Notes: generated by a model not told the origin, from the letters alone. A stretch of 64,000 nt of DNA from Stenotrophomonas maltophilia (GCA_002364755.1 DEZI01000022.1:62001-126000); one strand, 5' to 3'; numbered from the stretch's first letter, positions 24,833 through 34,866 are shown. Program-made: numbers and translations.

Positions 24833-26959
24833 ATGATGAACGATTCCCTGGTGCCCCGCCGCCTGCCCCTGTTGATCGCCCTGCTGCCGCTGCCGGTGCT
24901 GGCCCAGAACGCCGCCGACCCTGCCCCGCAGCAGCTGCCGACCGTGGAAGTGCAGGCCGCACGCGTGCAAGGCATCGATCCGTTCGCGCTGCCGGCCAGC
25001 CAGGACACGGTGTGGGTGGGCGACGACCGCAGCGGGCCCGGGGTGCAGGTGTCCGAGGCGCTGGCCGGGGTGCCCGGGGTGCTGGCCCGTGACCGCCAGA
25101 ACTATGCACAGGACACCCAGCTGTCGATCCGCGGCTTCGGCGCGCGCTCCACCTTCGGCGTACGCGGCGTGCGGGTGCTGATCGATGGCGTGCCGGCCAC
25201 CATGCCCGATGGCCAGGGCCAGCTGTCGCACGCCAGCCTGCTCGGCGCCGAGCGCATCGAGGTGCTGCGCGGCCCGTTCTCCGCCCTGTACGGCAACTCC
25301 TCTGGCGGCGTGCTGCAGGTGTGGAGCGCGCAGGGCCAGGCCGGCGATCCGTGGCGGCTGCGGGTGAACGCCGGTGCCGACAACACCGTCAGCGTCGGCG
25401 CGCAGCTGCGCGGTGCCGGCCCGGTGATCGACTACAACATCGCCGCCAACCACTTCCACACCGATGGCTGGCGCGACCACAGCGAGGCGCGGCGTGAATC
25501 GCTCAACGCTCGGCTCGGCGCTGAAGTCGGCGGCGGCCGCCTGGAGCTGCTGCTCAACGCGCTGGATGCCCCCGATGCGCAGGACCCGCTGGGCCTGACC
25601 CGCGCCCAGGTGGCGGCCAACCCGCGCCAGGCCACGGCCTTGGCCGAGCAGTACAACACCCGCAAATCGGTGCGGCAGCAGCAGGCCGGCCTGCGCTGGA
25701 CCCGCGAAAGCGGCGCCCAGCGCTGGCAGCTGATGGGCTATGCCGGGCAGCGCGCGGTGACCCAGTTCCTGCCGATTCCGCCCACCGCGCAAGCCAACCC
25801 GCTGCATGCCGGCGGCGTAATCGACCTGGACGGCGGCTATGGCGGGACGGACGCGCGCTGGGGCTGGAACGGTGACCTGGCCGGGCGCCCGCTCGACGTG
25901 GTGGCGGGCATCAGCGCCGACCGCCAGCGCCAGCACCGCACCGGCTACGAGAACTTCGTCGGCACAACCCTGGGCGTGCGCGGCCGCCTGCGCCGCGACC
26001 AGATCGATACCGTGCAGAACGTCGACCAGTTCGCCCAGGCGTGGTGGCAGTGGAGCCCGCGCTGGTCGCTGCTGGCCGGCGTGCGCCACAGTGCCGTCCG
26101 CTTTGAGTCGGACGACCGCTACATCACCGGCAGCAATCCCGACGACAGCGGCCGCCGCCGCTACCAGGCGACCACGCCGGTGGCCGGGGTCAGCTTCGAG
26201 GCGACCCCGCAGTGGCGCCTGCACGCGGCGGTCGGACGCGGCTTCGAGACCCCCACCTTCAACGAACTGGGCTACCGCAGCGACGGCCAGGCCGGCCTGG
26301 CGCTGGACCTGTCGGCCGCGCGCAGCCGCAATATCGAAGTCGGCAGCAAGTGGCATGCGCAGAACGGAACCCAGCTCGATGTCAGCGTGTTCCGCGCCGT
26401 TACCGACGACGAGCTGGCCGTTGCCAGCAACACCAATGGCCGCAGCACCTACCGCAACATCGGCCGCACCCGCCGACAGGGCGTGGAACTGCAGTACCAG
26501 CAGCCGCTGGCCGAGCAGTGGGAACTGCAGCTGGCCTGGACGTGGCTGCAGGCACAGGTGCGTTCGCCGTACCTGACCTGCGGTGGCAGTGGTTGCCGCG
26601 TGCCCGACACCATGGTGGCCGCCGGCAGCCGCCTGCCCGGCGTGCCGCGGCAGCAGGCCTTCGCCCGTCTGCAGTGGTCGCGCGGCGACTGGCAGTGGGC
26701 GCTGGAAGCCAACGCCAGCAGCGACACGGTGGTGAACGACCTGGCCACCGAGCGCGCGCCCGGCTACACCGTGCTGAACCTGGAAGCCGGCCGCCGCTGG
26801 ACCCTGCCCGGCGGCGACCTGCGTGCCTTCGCGCGGCTGGACAACCTGCTGGACCAGGCCTACATCGGCTCGGTGATCGTCAACGATGGCAACGGTCGAT
26901 TTTACGAACCGGGCCCGGACCGGCGCGCCAGCGTGGGCCTGCAGTGGTCATGGCGCTGA
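24833..26959 (+). CDS. TonB-dependent outer-membrane receptor, YncD-like
   Basis: A 708-residue TBDR with a signal peptide ending PVLAQ, a plug domain, and a 22-strand barrel. There is a TonB-box-like TVEVQA soon after the signal. The plug contains LSIRGFGARSTFGVRGVRVL, IDGVPATMPDGQGQ and IEVLRGPFSALYGNSSGGV, strongly reminiscent of E. coli YncD (PqqU), which imports pyrroloquinoline quinone. The last residues, SVGLQWSWR, form a typical terminal barrel strand. It is divergent from the aminotransferase gene. PQQ as the ligand is only a suggestion from the plug similarity. Confidence 0.88.
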   Translation: MMNDSLVPRRLPLLIALLPLPVLAQNAADPAPQQLPTVEVQAARVQGIDPFALPASQDTVWVGDDRSGPGVQVSEALAGVPGVLARDRQNYAQDTQLSIRGFGARSTFGVRGVRVLIDGVPATMPDGQGQLSHASLLGAERIEVLRGPFSALYGNSSGGVLQVWSAQGQAGDPWRLRVNAGADNTVSVGAQLRGAGPVIDYNIAANHFHTDGWRDHSEARRESLNARLGAEVGGGRLELLLNALDAPDAQDPLGLTRAQVAANPRQATALAEQYNTRKSVRQQQAGLRWTRESGAQRWQLMGYAGQRAVTQFLPIPPTAQANPLHAGGVIDLDGGYGGTDARWGWNGDLAGRPLDVVAGISADRQRQHRTGYENFVGTTLGVRGRLRRDQIDTVQNVDQFAQAWWQWSPRWSLLAGVRHSAVRFESDDRYITGSNPDDSGRRRYQATTPVAGVSFEATPQWRLHAAVGRGFETPTFNELGYRSDGQAGLALDLSAARSRNIEVGSKWHAQNGTQLDVSVFRAVTDDELAVASNTNGRSTYRNIGRTRRQGVELQYQQPLAEQWELQLAWTWLQAQVRSPYLTCGGSGCRVPDTMVAAGSRLPGVPRQQAFARLQWSRGDWQWALEANASSDTVVNDLATERAPGYTVLNLEAGRRWTLPGGDLRAFARLDNLLDQAYIGSVIVNDGNGRFYEPGPDRRASVGLQWSWR

Positions 26960-27013
26960 TGCGCGTGGCCGGCGGCCGCCAGTGCGGCCAGCGCTACGCT
27001 GGCGCCCGTGGCC

Positions 27014-27403
27014 TCAATCCGGTGCCTTGGCCGGTACGAAGGGTGAGGTCGGGTCACTGGCCGGAAACGTCTCTTCCAAGGCCTGGTCCTGGTTGTCGCT
27101 GGCATGCTGCTTGCGCTCGCGGCGCTTGAGCGGGCTTTCCTGACCTCCGCGATTGCGGTCGCCACAGTCCTTACGGTCCAGGGCCGCCTGATCAGCCTCG
27201 CGCTTTACAGGCAGATGCGGCTCGTCCTGCTGCGGGGCCTGCGGGTTGCCCGGGTCGGGATGCACCGGATGGTTTCCAGCATCGACGAAGGGGGCGCCGG
27301 TGCCGCGGAAATCGGCCTCATCATTGTCGTGCTTGCTGCGCTGCTCGCCAGCTACGGGCGCCGTCGTCTCGCGCAGCGGGTCTCGGGAGGTGTCTCGGTT
27401 CAT
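27014..27403 (-). CDS. hypothetical hydrophilic protein
   Basis: A 129-residue, highly charged protein starting at the ATG at 27403 (MNRDTSRDPLRET) after a GAGAAGAGA ribosome site. A longer reading has no support. It is rich in Asp, Glu, Lys, Pro and Gln, with no hydrophobic segment, and looks largely disordered. The C-terminus (ALEETFPASDPTSPFVPAK) resembles the short FPASDP motif found in many small proteobacterial proteins. It is divergent from the 27553 gene and close to the Ku-LigD pair. No function is assigned. Confidence 0.65.
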   Translation of the reverse strand: MNRDTSRDPLRETTAPVAGEQRSKHDNDEADFRGTGAPFVDAGNHPVHPDPGNPQAPQQDEPHLPVKREADQAALDRKDCGDRNRGGQESPLKRRERKQHASDNQDQALEETFPASDPTSPFVPAKAPD

Positions 27404-27552
27404 GGCGGTCTCTTCTCGCTGGGCGGGGACCCCACTTAACCGCTGTGGAGGTAAAGCCACTGCGAACCCCGCGTCATGAACACCTCTGTCACCAGTGCAT
27501 AACAGCGTGGCGCGTATCCCTGCCAGCCCAGCCACTGATGCAGGACCCCGCC

Positions 27553-27951
27553 ATGGCCCGCCTGGAACGACCCGCACCGTCCGTCTTCAATGCGCTGCTG
27601 GATCCGTTGTCAGCGCGCAGCCGGAAGCGGGGCAGCCGCCGCCACCCGGATCCGCAGGCGGTGGCGCAGGACTACATGCAGTACATGCTGACTGACTACG
27701 AAGGGCGCCGCAGCCACGGCCAGCGGAACTGGCGTGACCTGTGCCCGGTCTACGCCTTCGCCCTGACCACCCATGCCGCCGACTGGCCCCGCGGAGGTGA
27801 TGCGGATACCTGCGAGGAGCTGGCCGCGCATTGGGAACAGATGCGAGGGCAGTCACGCCTGGATTGGGAGCAGGCGTGGCCGGTGGTTGAAGACGCCTGG
27901 CGCGCGCTGGACCACATTCCTGCTACCGCCGTCAGGCCCCTCCTTCAATAG
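27553..27951 (+). CDS. hypothetical protein upstream of ku
   Basis: A 132-residue soluble protein starting at the ATG at 27553 (MARLERPAPSVFN), with GCAGGA just before it; the ATG at 27538 is also possible. It has a basic N-terminus (SARSRKRGSRRH) and a Trp-rich, mostly helical C-terminal half with DYMQYMLTDYEG, RNWRDLCPVYAFAL and WPVVEDAWRALD. I recognise no domain. It lies about 100 bases before ku in the same direction and may share its expression. Confidence 0.65.
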   Translation: MARLERPAPSVFNALLDPLSARSRKRGSRRHPDPQAVAQDYMQYMLTDYEGRRSHGQRNWRDLCPVYAFALTTHAADWPRGGDADTCEELAAHWEQMRGQSRLDWEQAWPVVEDAWRALDHIPATAVRPLLQ

Positions 27952-28058
27952 GGGCGGCCGCGGCAGCTGCCCGGCCATGCCGCCTGCACAGCCCGGACAC
28001 AGGCGTTTCACGGCGCACCGCTGAAGCTGGGTGCCCCTGCTGACTGACTGGTGCGCCC

Positions 28059-28988
28059 ATGGCCCGCCCGATCTGGACCGGTACTCTCTCCTTCGGCCTG
28101 CTGAACGTGCCGGTGTCGCTGATGTCTGGCGAGCGCAAGGTCGACCTGCAGTTCCGGATGCTGGACTCGCGCGATCGCAAGCCAATCCGTTTCGAGCGGG
28201 TGAACGCCGATACCGGCGAGGAAGTACCGTGGAAGGACATCGTCAAAGCCTTCGAGTACGACAAGGGCAGTTATGTCGTGCTCGAGGAAGGGGACATCCG
28301 CTCGGCCGCGCCGGAGAGCCATGAAACAGTGGAGGTGGAGTCGTTCGTCGACGCCGCGCAGATCGATCCCCGCTACTTCGAAAAGCCCTACCTGCTGGTA
28401 CCGGGCAAAAAGGCCGAGAAAGGCTACGTGCTGTTGCGCGAGACGCTGCGCAGCACAGGCAAAGTGGGTATCGCCCGCGTAGTGGTGCGCACGCGCGAGT
28501 ATCTCTGTGCAGTGATGCCCAATGAAGACGCGCTGGTGCTGATGATCCTGCGCTACCCGCAGGAGCTGGTCGATCCGGAGGACTACAAGCTGCCCACCGG
28601 CAGTCTTTCCGATTACAGGATCACCAGCAAGGAAACCGCGATGGCCGAGCAGTTGATCGAATCGATGGCCGGTGACTGGGACCCTACGCAGTACCACGAT
28701 GAATTCCGCGAGCGCCTGCAGCAGGTGTTGAACAAGCGCATCAAGGCCAAGGGCGGCACCACCCAGGTGGAAGAGGAGCCGGCGGTGCACGAGGATGCCA
28801 GCACCAACGTGGTGGACTTCATGGCGCTGCTGCAGAAGAGCCTGGAGGCCAACAAGCGCACGCCGGCGAAGAAGACCGCGACGCGCAAGGCACCGGCGAA
28901 GAAGGCTGCGAAGAAAGCCACGAAGAAGACCGCGGGCAAGGCCGCCAAGGCGACGAAGAAGACCGCACCGCGCCGCAAGGCAGGCTGA
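28059..28988 (+). CDS. ku: non-homologous end-joining protein Ku
   Basis: The bacterial Ku homodimer rings broken DNA ends and recruits LigD. The 309-residue product opens MARPIWTGTLSFGLLNVPVS, a clear family signature, then DLQFRMLDSRDRKPIRFERV. The core ends near residue 255. The last 45 residues are a Lys/Ala/Thr-rich tail (TPAKKTATRKAPAKKAAKKA and on) that resembles the DNA-binding tails of longer Ku proteins. ligD starts three bases after the stop codon, so the pair forms a two-gene operon for end joining. Confidence 0.96.
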   Translation: MARPIWTGTLSFGLLNVPVSLMSGERKVDLQFRMLDSRDRKPIRFERVNADTGEEVPWKDIVKAFEYDKGSYVVLEEGDIRSAAPESHETVEVESFVDAAQIDPRYFEKPYLLVPGKKAEKGYVLLRETLRSTGKVGIARVVVRTREYLCAVMPNEDALVLMILRYPQELVDPEDYKLPTGSLSDYRITSKETAMAEQLIESMAGDWDPTQYHDEFRERLQQVLNKRIKAKGGTTQVEEEPAVHEDASTNVVDFMALLQKSLEANKRTPAKKTATRKAPAKKAAKKATKKTAGKAAKATKKTAPRRKAG

Positions 28989-28991
28989 GCC

Positions 28992-31463
28992 ATGTCGCTG
29001 CACCAGTACCGTCGCAAGCGACGCCTCGGCGGTGGCAGCGGGCAGACGCCGGAGCCGGATGATGGCCCGGCCGCGGGCAACTCGAAGCGGCGCCCGCAGT
29101 TCGTCATCCAGCTGCACCACGCCAGTTCGCGGCACTACGATTTCCGCCTGGAAATGGACGGTGTGCTGAAGAGCTGGGCGGTGCCCAAGGGCCCGTCGCT
29201 GCGGGTGGGCGAGAAGCGCCTGGCGGTGCAAGTTGAGGACCATCCGCTGTCCTATGCCGGCTTCGAAGGGGATATTCCCGAGGGCCATTACGGCGCCGGC
29301 CACGTGCAGGTGTTCGACCATGGTAGCTGGGCCTGCGAAGGCGACCCATTGCAGGCGCTGGCCGATGGCAAGATCGACTTCGTGCTGCACGGGCAACGCT
29401 TGAGTGGCGGCTGGAAGCTGGTACGCACGGCCATGAAAGGGCGGCAGGTGCAGTGGCTGCTGATCAAGCGTGATGATGCCGACGCGCGCGACGCCGAGGC
29501 CGATGATCTTCTGGAGAACGCCATGCCTGCATCCAGGGCCGCAGCAAAGCGGGCGAAGAAAGCAGCGAAGAAGGCATCGCGCGCGCCCCGCAAGGCAGAT
29601 GCACGCTGGCATGCGCGCGCGCTGGAGCTTTCTGGTGCACGCGACCATCCGTATCTGCGCGGCTTCAAGCCGCAGCTGACCGATCACCGCGACACCGCGC
29701 CCGATGGCGAACGCTGGCTGCATGAGATCAAGTGGGATGGCTACCGCCTGCTGGCCGATCTGCACGACGGCGAGCTGAAACTGCGCTCGCGCAATGGCCT
29801 GGACTGGACCGGTGACTTCCCCGAAGTCGCCCAGGCCGTGCGCGCGCTGCCGGTGCGTGATGCGCGCCTGGACGGCGAGCTGGTCGTGCTCGACAAGCAG
29901 GGCCGCAGCGACTTCGCGGCCCTGCAGCGTGTCATCGATGGCAGCTCGAAACAACCGCTGCGCTACATCGTGTTCGATCTGCCCGGTGTGGCCGGCGTGG
30001 ACATCAGCCGCGCGCCGCTGCTGCAACGCAAGGCGCTACTCAAGGACCTGGTCGGACCGGAACCGGGCACGCTGGCCTACAGCGAACACGTGCTCGACCA
30101 TGGCCCTGCGGTGTTCGCCGCCAGCGGTGAGGCCGGCTTTGAAGGCATCGTCAGCAAGCAGGTCGATGCGCCCTACGTGAATGCCCGCGCGCGCAGCTGG
30201 GTGAAGGTGAAGCACGAGGACACCGACGAATTCGTCGTCGTCGGCCACACCGCGCCCAAGGGCGGCCGGGTCGGCTTCGGTTCGCTGCTGCTGGCCACGC
30301 CCGATGCCGGCGGCCTGCGCTATGTCGGTCGGGTCGGCACCGGCTTCGACGATGCGGCGTTGAAGGCGCTCAGCAGCGCGCTGGCACCGCTGGCGGTGAA
30401 GAAAGCGGTGCTGGAGCTGCCGGCGCATGTTCCCTTCCGCGCGGCAAGCGTGCGCTGGGTGAAACCGGTGGTGGTGGCTGAAGTGGCTTTCCGCGGCTGG
30501 GGCAAGGAAGGGCTGCTGCGCCAGGCCAGCTTCAAGCGCCTGCGCAGCGATAAACAGACGCAGGACCTGGGCGTGGCACCGGCAGCAGGCAGCGGTGATG
30601 CCGCGGTGACCATCAGCCATCCGCAACGGGTGGTGTACCCGCAGCGCAAGCTCAGCAAGGGCGACGTGGCCGACTACTACCAGCAGATGGCGCGCTGGAT
30701 CCTGCCGGAGATCGCCGGCCGCCCGCTGTCACTGCTGCGCTGCCCGGATGGCGTCGGCAAGGCCTGCTTCTTCCAGAAGCACCATGGCCCCGGCCTGGGC
30801 GACGCCGTGCATGCGGTGCCGCTGCAGCAGAAGAGCGGCCGCGAGGACTACGTCTACATCGATGATGCGCGTGGCCTGCTGCAGCTGGTGCAGATGAACA
30901 CGCTGGAGCTGCACCCGTGGGGCGCGACGGTCGAGGATCCCGAGCATCCGGACCGGCTGGTGTTCGATCTGGACCCCGGCGAAGGCGTGAGCTGGGCGCA
31001 GGTGAAGGCGGGTGCGCGCGATGTGCGCGACCGCCTGTTGCAGGTCGGCCTGCAGAGCTTCGTGCGGCTGTCCGGCGGCAAGGGCGTGCACGTGGTGGTG
31101 CCGCTGCAGCCGAAAGCCGACTGGGACCAGGTCAAGGCGTTCTGCGAAGCCTTCGCCCAGGCGATGGCGCTGGAGCAGCCCGACCGCTATGTGGCGACGA
31201 TGAGCAAGGCCAAGCGCGGGGGCGTGATCTTCATCGACTGGCTGCGCAATACGCGCGGCGCCACCAGCGTGTGTTCGTGGTCGCTGCGCGCGCGTGAGGG
31301 CGCAGGCGTAGCGGTGCCGCTGCGCTGGGAGGAGCTGGCGAGAGTGAGCGCCGCCGATGCGTTCCCGTTGGAGAAGGCGCTTGCGCGCGCGAAGCGCCTG
31401 AAGGAAGACCCGTGGCGCGGGATGGAACCGTTGAAGCAGGTGTTGCCGTCCGTTGATCGGTAG
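28992..31463 (+). CDS. ligD: multifunctional DNA ligase D
   Basis: An 823-residue end-joining enzyme with all three modules. The N-terminal phosphoesterase (about residues 30-170) has FVIQLHHASSRHYDFRLEMDG. The central ATP-dependent ligase (about 215-510) has its adenylated lysine at residue 247 in HEIKWDGYRLLA. The C-terminal primase/polymerase (about 540-820) has VFDLDPGEGVSW and LSGGKGVHVVVPL. This PE-LIG-POL order matches the Pseudomonas type rather than the mycobacterial order. A Lys/Ala linker (residues 180-205) resembles the Ku tail. The TAG stop at 31461 is the GTAG head of a SMAG repeat. Confidence 0.96.
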   Translation: MSLHQYRRKRRLGGGSGQTPEPDDGPAAGNSKRRPQFVIQLHHASSRHYDFRLEMDGVLKSWAVPKGPSLRVGEKRLAVQVEDHPLSYAGFEGDIPEGHYGAGHVQVFDHGSWACEGDPLQALADGKIDFVLHGQRLSGGWKLVRTAMKGRQVQWLLIKRDDADARDAEADDLLENAMPASRAAAKRAKKAAKKASRAPRKADARWHARALELSGARDHPYLRGFKPQLTDHRDTAPDGERWLHEIKWDGYRLLADLHDGELKLRSRNGLDWTGDFPEVAQAVRALPVRDARLDGELVVLDKQGRSDFAALQRVIDGSSKQPLRYIVFDLPGVAGVDISRAPLLQRKALLKDLVGPEPGTLAYSEHVLDHGPAVFAASGEAGFEGIVSKQVDAPYVNARARSWVKVKHEDTDEFVVVGHTAPKGGRVGFGSLLLATPDAGGLRYVGRVGTGFDDAALKALSSALAPLAVKKAVLELPAHVPFRAASVRWVKPVVVAEVAFRGWGKEGLLRQASFKRLRSDKQTQDLGVAPAAGSGDAAVTISHPQRVVYPQRKLSKGDVADYYQQMARWILPEIAGRPLSLLRCPDGVGKACFFQKHHGPGLGDAVHAVPLQQKSGREDYVYIDDARGLLQLVQMNTLELHPWGATVEDPEHPDRLVFDLDPGEGVSWAQVKAGARDVRDRLLQVGLQSFVRLSGGKGVHVVVPLQPKADWDQVKAFCEAFAQAMALEQPDRYVATMSKAKRGGVIFIDWLRNTRGATSVCSWSLRAREGAGVAVPLRWEELARVSAADAFPLEKALARAKRLKEDPWRGMEPLKQVLPSVDR

Positions 31464-31534
31464 CGCCGGGCCGCGCCCGGTGAGCGCGCAGCGCGGATGC
31501 GTTGCGTGTCGCCGGGCACGGCCCGGCGCTGCCA
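31460..31534. repeat. SMAG palindrome pair after ligD
   Basis: The first arm is GTAGCGCCGGGCCGCGCCCG, continuing G. The second arm, about 25 bases later, is GCCGGGCACGGCCCGGCGCT in the opposite orientation. It fills the space between ligD and the convergent TBDR gene, and its GTAG contains the ligD stop codon. Confidence 0.85.
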
Positions 31535-31551
31535 GATCAGTGCAGCATGGA

Positions 31552-34353
31552 TCAGAAGTCCGCGCGGATGCCGAAGGTGACGCGGCGGCCGGAGAACTCG
31601 TACTGGGTCGGGAACGCCTTGTCGATCGTGTAACCGCTGGTCTTCTCGTCCAGCAGGTTGATCGCTTCCAGATTCAGCTTCCAGGTGTCATTGAGGCGGA
31701 AGCCGATCGAGGCATCCAGCTGGCCATAGGCATCGCGGTAGACCGGATACATGTTCAGGTGGATGTATTCGACGTACTTGTCCTTGTAGTTGTACGAGGC
31801 GCGCGCGCTGAGGCGGTCGTTCTCGTAGTACAGAGTGAAGTTGTACGCCTTCTCGGCCAGGCCTTCCGGCGGGGTCGGGATATCGAGGTCCGACGCACCG
31901 GTCAGCGAGTTGTCCAGCTGGGTGTAGTTGGCGTTGATGCCCCAGCCTTCCAGTGCCGGGTGCAGCATCGACAGCGGCAGCTGCGCGACCAGCTCGACGC
32001 CGGTGATCTTGTAGGAACCGTCGGCGTTGACCGGCTGGTAGACCTCGAAGTCGTAGTAGCCGTCCAGCGAACCGTTGGCGTTGAGCTTCTCGACGCTCGG
32101 CACGATGCCGGTCAGCGACTGCCGCACCACGCCGTCGATCTTCTTGGAGAAGTACGACGCAGCCAGCAGGCCGCCGTTCTGCAGGTACTTCTCCAGGCCC
32201 ACTTCCCACTGCTTGGCGGTGGTCGGCTTCAGCGCCGGGTTGCCGTCCATGAAGCGGAAGCTGCTCCAGCTGACGGTGCGGCGGTAGGCGATGTCGGTCA
32301 GCGACGGACGCATCAGCGTTTCCGAGGCGGCACCGCGCAGCACCAGGCCGTCGGCGATCTCGGCGGTCATGTTGAAGCTGGGCAGGATCCTGCTGTAGTC
32401 GCCGCTGCTGGAAATCGGCGTCGGCGTGTAGCCGTTGCTGCCATCGGCATTCTGCACCGGGTGGAAGCCGGCCGAGTCGACATCGGTGTCGATCGAGCGC
32501 ACGCCCAGGTTGGCGTACACCGGCACGGTGCCGATGTCGAAGTAGACGTCGGCCATCGCATACAGCGCCAGGGTCTTTTCCTTCACCTCATAGTACTGGC
32601 CCGGATCGATCGGGGTTTCATGGCCCGGGTAGCGGAACGTTGCGCGCGCATAGGCGTTGGACACCTGCTGCCAGTCCAGGTCGCTCGGGCGATACGCACC
32701 ACCCGGTGCCAGCTGGCTGATCCACACCGGGTTGCTGTCGGCCAGCGTGCGCGTGTTGACCCACGCGGCGCTGCCGGCGGCCGGGCCCTGGATCTTGGCG
32801 CTGCCGAACTCGCGTTCCTTGGTCTTGTCGGTGTAACGCGCGCCGAACTGCACGCCGCTCAGGGCCGGGAAGAACGCCAGGTTCATCTGCCGGCGCAGGT
32901 CGAGCTGCGCGGCGTACTTGTCATCCTTCACCTTCTCCAGCTCGGTCTCGTACGCTTCGAACAGGTACTTGTCCGCGCCGCTGTACATGTCGAAACCGCC
33001 GGTGGTGCTCGGCACGGTCTCGCCGCCGTTGCTGGTCCAGCGCGTGCGCGACGGCGCGTAGGCCACGTGCTTGAGGTTGGCGTAGTCCGAATCCTTGCGT
33101 GCGCCGGAGTAGCCGACCAGCGCGTCGATGTCCCAGCCACCCATCTTCCAGTCCAGCTTGCTGCTGAACTGACGGTAGTCGGTGTTGGCGTAGCGTTCCT
33201 TGCTGAGGATCTCGTGCTGGGTCGCGGTATAGGACACGTCCTTCAGCACGGTGATGCCGTAGGCCGACAGCGTGTGGCTGTCGTAGTCGTGGATGGTGTC
33301 CAGCGTGCTGCGGCTGGACGCCGAGTACGCCGCGGCATCGTACTCGTCCTCGTGCGTGTCATAGCCGCCGAGCATCGCATCGAAGCTGAGCGAGAACGTG
33401 TCGCTGGGCTTGAACTGCAGCGACGCGGTGGCACCCCACTGGTCCTGTGCATTGAGGTAGATGCGGTCGCCGACCTTGTCCTGGAAGATGACGCGGCTGG
33501 TCTCGTCCTTGTCCATGCGGTCCTGCACGACGATGCCGGCATCGCGCGCCAGCACGGCGGCGGCCTGCGAACCACGCGTGCCCGACGCTTCCAGGAAGCG
33601 GCCCATGGGACGGAAGTTGATGCCCGAGTTGGAATCGGTGCGGTTGCTGCGCTTGGCCTTGGAGAACGACACCAGGCCGCCCCAGTCACCCCAGGTGTCA
33701 CTGGCGAGGAAGGAGATCTTCGGGTCGATCCTGCCGTTGATCGAGTTGTGCGAGGCTTCGGTCGAGGCACTGAACCTGGGCTCGGGGAAGTCGAACGGCC
33801 TGGCCGTTTCGATGTAGACCGAACCGGCGATGCCACCTTCCTCGTCGGCGGCGGTCGGCGACTTCTGCACGGTGACCGTCTGCACCACGTCGGCGGCGAA
33901 GATGTCGAACTGCACGTCGCGCCCGCCACTGCCTGAAGCAGTGGCCAGGTTGTTGATCGAGACCAGGGTGAACTCGCTGGGCAGGCCGCGCACGCTGACT
34001 TTGCTGCCCAGGCCCTTGTTGCGCTCGATGGTCACGCCCGGCATGCGCTGCAGCGCTTCAGCGAGATTCTGCTCCGGGAAATCGGCCACGTCGGTGGCGA
34101 CGATCGAATCGGAGAAACCGATGTTGGCGCGCTTGAGGTCGACCGCGCGCTCCAGGCTCCTGGCATAGCTGCCGGAGACGGTGACGGTGTCCAGCTGCTG
34201 CAGCTGTTCGCGGGTATCGCCATCGGCGGCTTCTTCAGCCATTGCATCGATGGGCAGTACGGCGAGGCCCCCGATCAGCACCGCATGCACGGCGCGGGAC
34301 AAAAGCTTCGCATGGGGGGCCGCAGCGGCGGCCTCCCGGTTCTGGTAACGCAT
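31552..34353 (-). CDS. TonB-dependent outer-membrane receptor
   Basis: A 933-residue TBDR of the large Xanthomonas/Caulobacter type. The signal peptide is long (MRYQNREAAAAAPHAKLLSR, then a hydrophobic stretch ending IDAMAEE), followed by a TonB-box-like DTVTVSG. The plug has DFPEQNLAEALQRMPGVTI, SVRGLPSEFTLVSINN and SVYIETARPFDFPEP. The barrel ends in RRVTFGIRADF with the terminal Phe needed for outer-membrane assembly. No enzyme genes or regulator lie beside it, so the ligand cannot be inferred. It is convergent with ligD across a SMAG pair. Confidence 0.9.
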   Translation of the reverse strand: MRYQNREAAAAAPHAKLLSRAVHAVLIGGLAVLPIDAMAEEAADGDTREQLQQLDTVTVSGSYARSLERAVDLKRANIGFSDSIVATDVADFPEQNLAEALQRMPGVTIERNKGLGSKVSVRGLPSEFTLVSINNLATASGSGGRDVQFDIFAADVVQTVTVQKSPTAADEEGGIAGSVYIETARPFDFPEPRFSASTEASHNSINGRIDPKISFLASDTWGDWGGLVSFSKAKRSNRTDSNSGINFRPMGRFLEASGTRGSQAAAVLARDAGIVVQDRMDKDETSRVIFQDKVGDRIYLNAQDQWGATASLQFKPSDTFSLSFDAMLGGYDTHEDEYDAAAYSASSRSTLDTIHDYDSHTLSAYGITVLKDVSYTATQHEILSKERYANTDYRQFSSKLDWKMGGWDIDALVGYSGARKDSDYANLKHVAYAPSRTRWTSNGGETVPSTTGGFDMYSGADKYLFEAYETELEKVKDDKYAAQLDLRRQMNLAFFPALSGVQFGARYTDKTKEREFGSAKIQGPAAGSAAWVNTRTLADSNPVWISQLAPGGAYRPSDLDWQQVSNAYARATFRYPGHETPIDPGQYYEVKEKTLALYAMADVYFDIGTVPVYANLGVRSIDTDVDSAGFHPVQNADGSNGYTPTPISSSGDYSRILPSFNMTAEIADGLVLRGAASETLMRPSLTDIAYRRTVSWSSFRFMDGNPALKPTTAKQWEVGLEKYLQNGGLLAASYFSKKIDGVVRQSLTGIVPSVEKLNANGSLDGYYDFEVYQPVNADGSYKITGVELVAQLPLSMLHPALEGWGINANYTQLDNSLTGASDLDIPTPPEGLAEKAYNFTLYYENDRLSARASYNYKDKYVEYIHLNMYPVYRDAYGQLDASIGFRLNDTWKLNLEAINLLDEKTSGYTIDKAFPTQYEFSGRRVTFGIRADF

Positions 34354-34470
34354 CGGATGATTTCCCGGTTCCCTGTGGTGACTTACGCCGCGCCTGCCCG
34401 TGCTCCGTGGGTGCAGGCCCCTGCGCCGCGTTGCCGACGTTCGGCGGGCACCGAGCCTAGGCGGGAATTG

Positions 34471-34866
34471 TTAAGCCTGTGTTGCGCTGCGGGACGGACG
34501 ACGACCGAACCACCAGCCACCGAGCAGCTGCCCCGGCAGCGACACCAGCAGCGCGATGGCGAACCAGCGCGGGAAATCGCCGCCCATTACCCACAGGCCG
34601 TAGCCGCTGCCGAGTACCAGCAGGGTCCAGATCGAGGTGCCATGCGCACGCGGCCAGCACGGCGCGTAGTAGGTGGCGAAGGCGATGCCGGCGATGCCGC
34701 CGAGCACGGTGAAGGCCAGGTCCCAGCCCAGTTGCGCTTCGCTGCCGGGGTGCAGACCGAACAACGGCGGCAGCCAGCCGCCGGCACTGCTGACCAGGGC
34801 AAGCGCGAGCAGCGCGCCGACCAGGGCGACGACGGACAGGAAAACGGTCTTGAGCATCTCGGGCAT
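34471..34866 (-). CDS. hypothetical inner-membrane protein
   Basis: A 131-residue polytopic protein with four hydrophobic segments (about residues 5-27, 44-66, 78-95 and 99-118) and a short basic C-terminus (RRPSRSA). It starts at the ATG at 34866. No domain is recognised. It lies downstream of the DUF779 gene on the same strand, separated by a SMAG monomer, so co-transcription with the alcohol dehydrogenase genes is possible but unproven. Confidence 0.65.
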   Translation of the reverse strand: MPEMLKTVFLSVVALVGALLALALVSSAGGWLPPLFGLHPGSEAQLGWDLAFTVLGGIAGIAFATYYAPCWPRAHGTSIWTLLVLGSGYGLWVMGGDFPRWFAIALLVSLPGQLLGGWWFGRRPSRSATQA

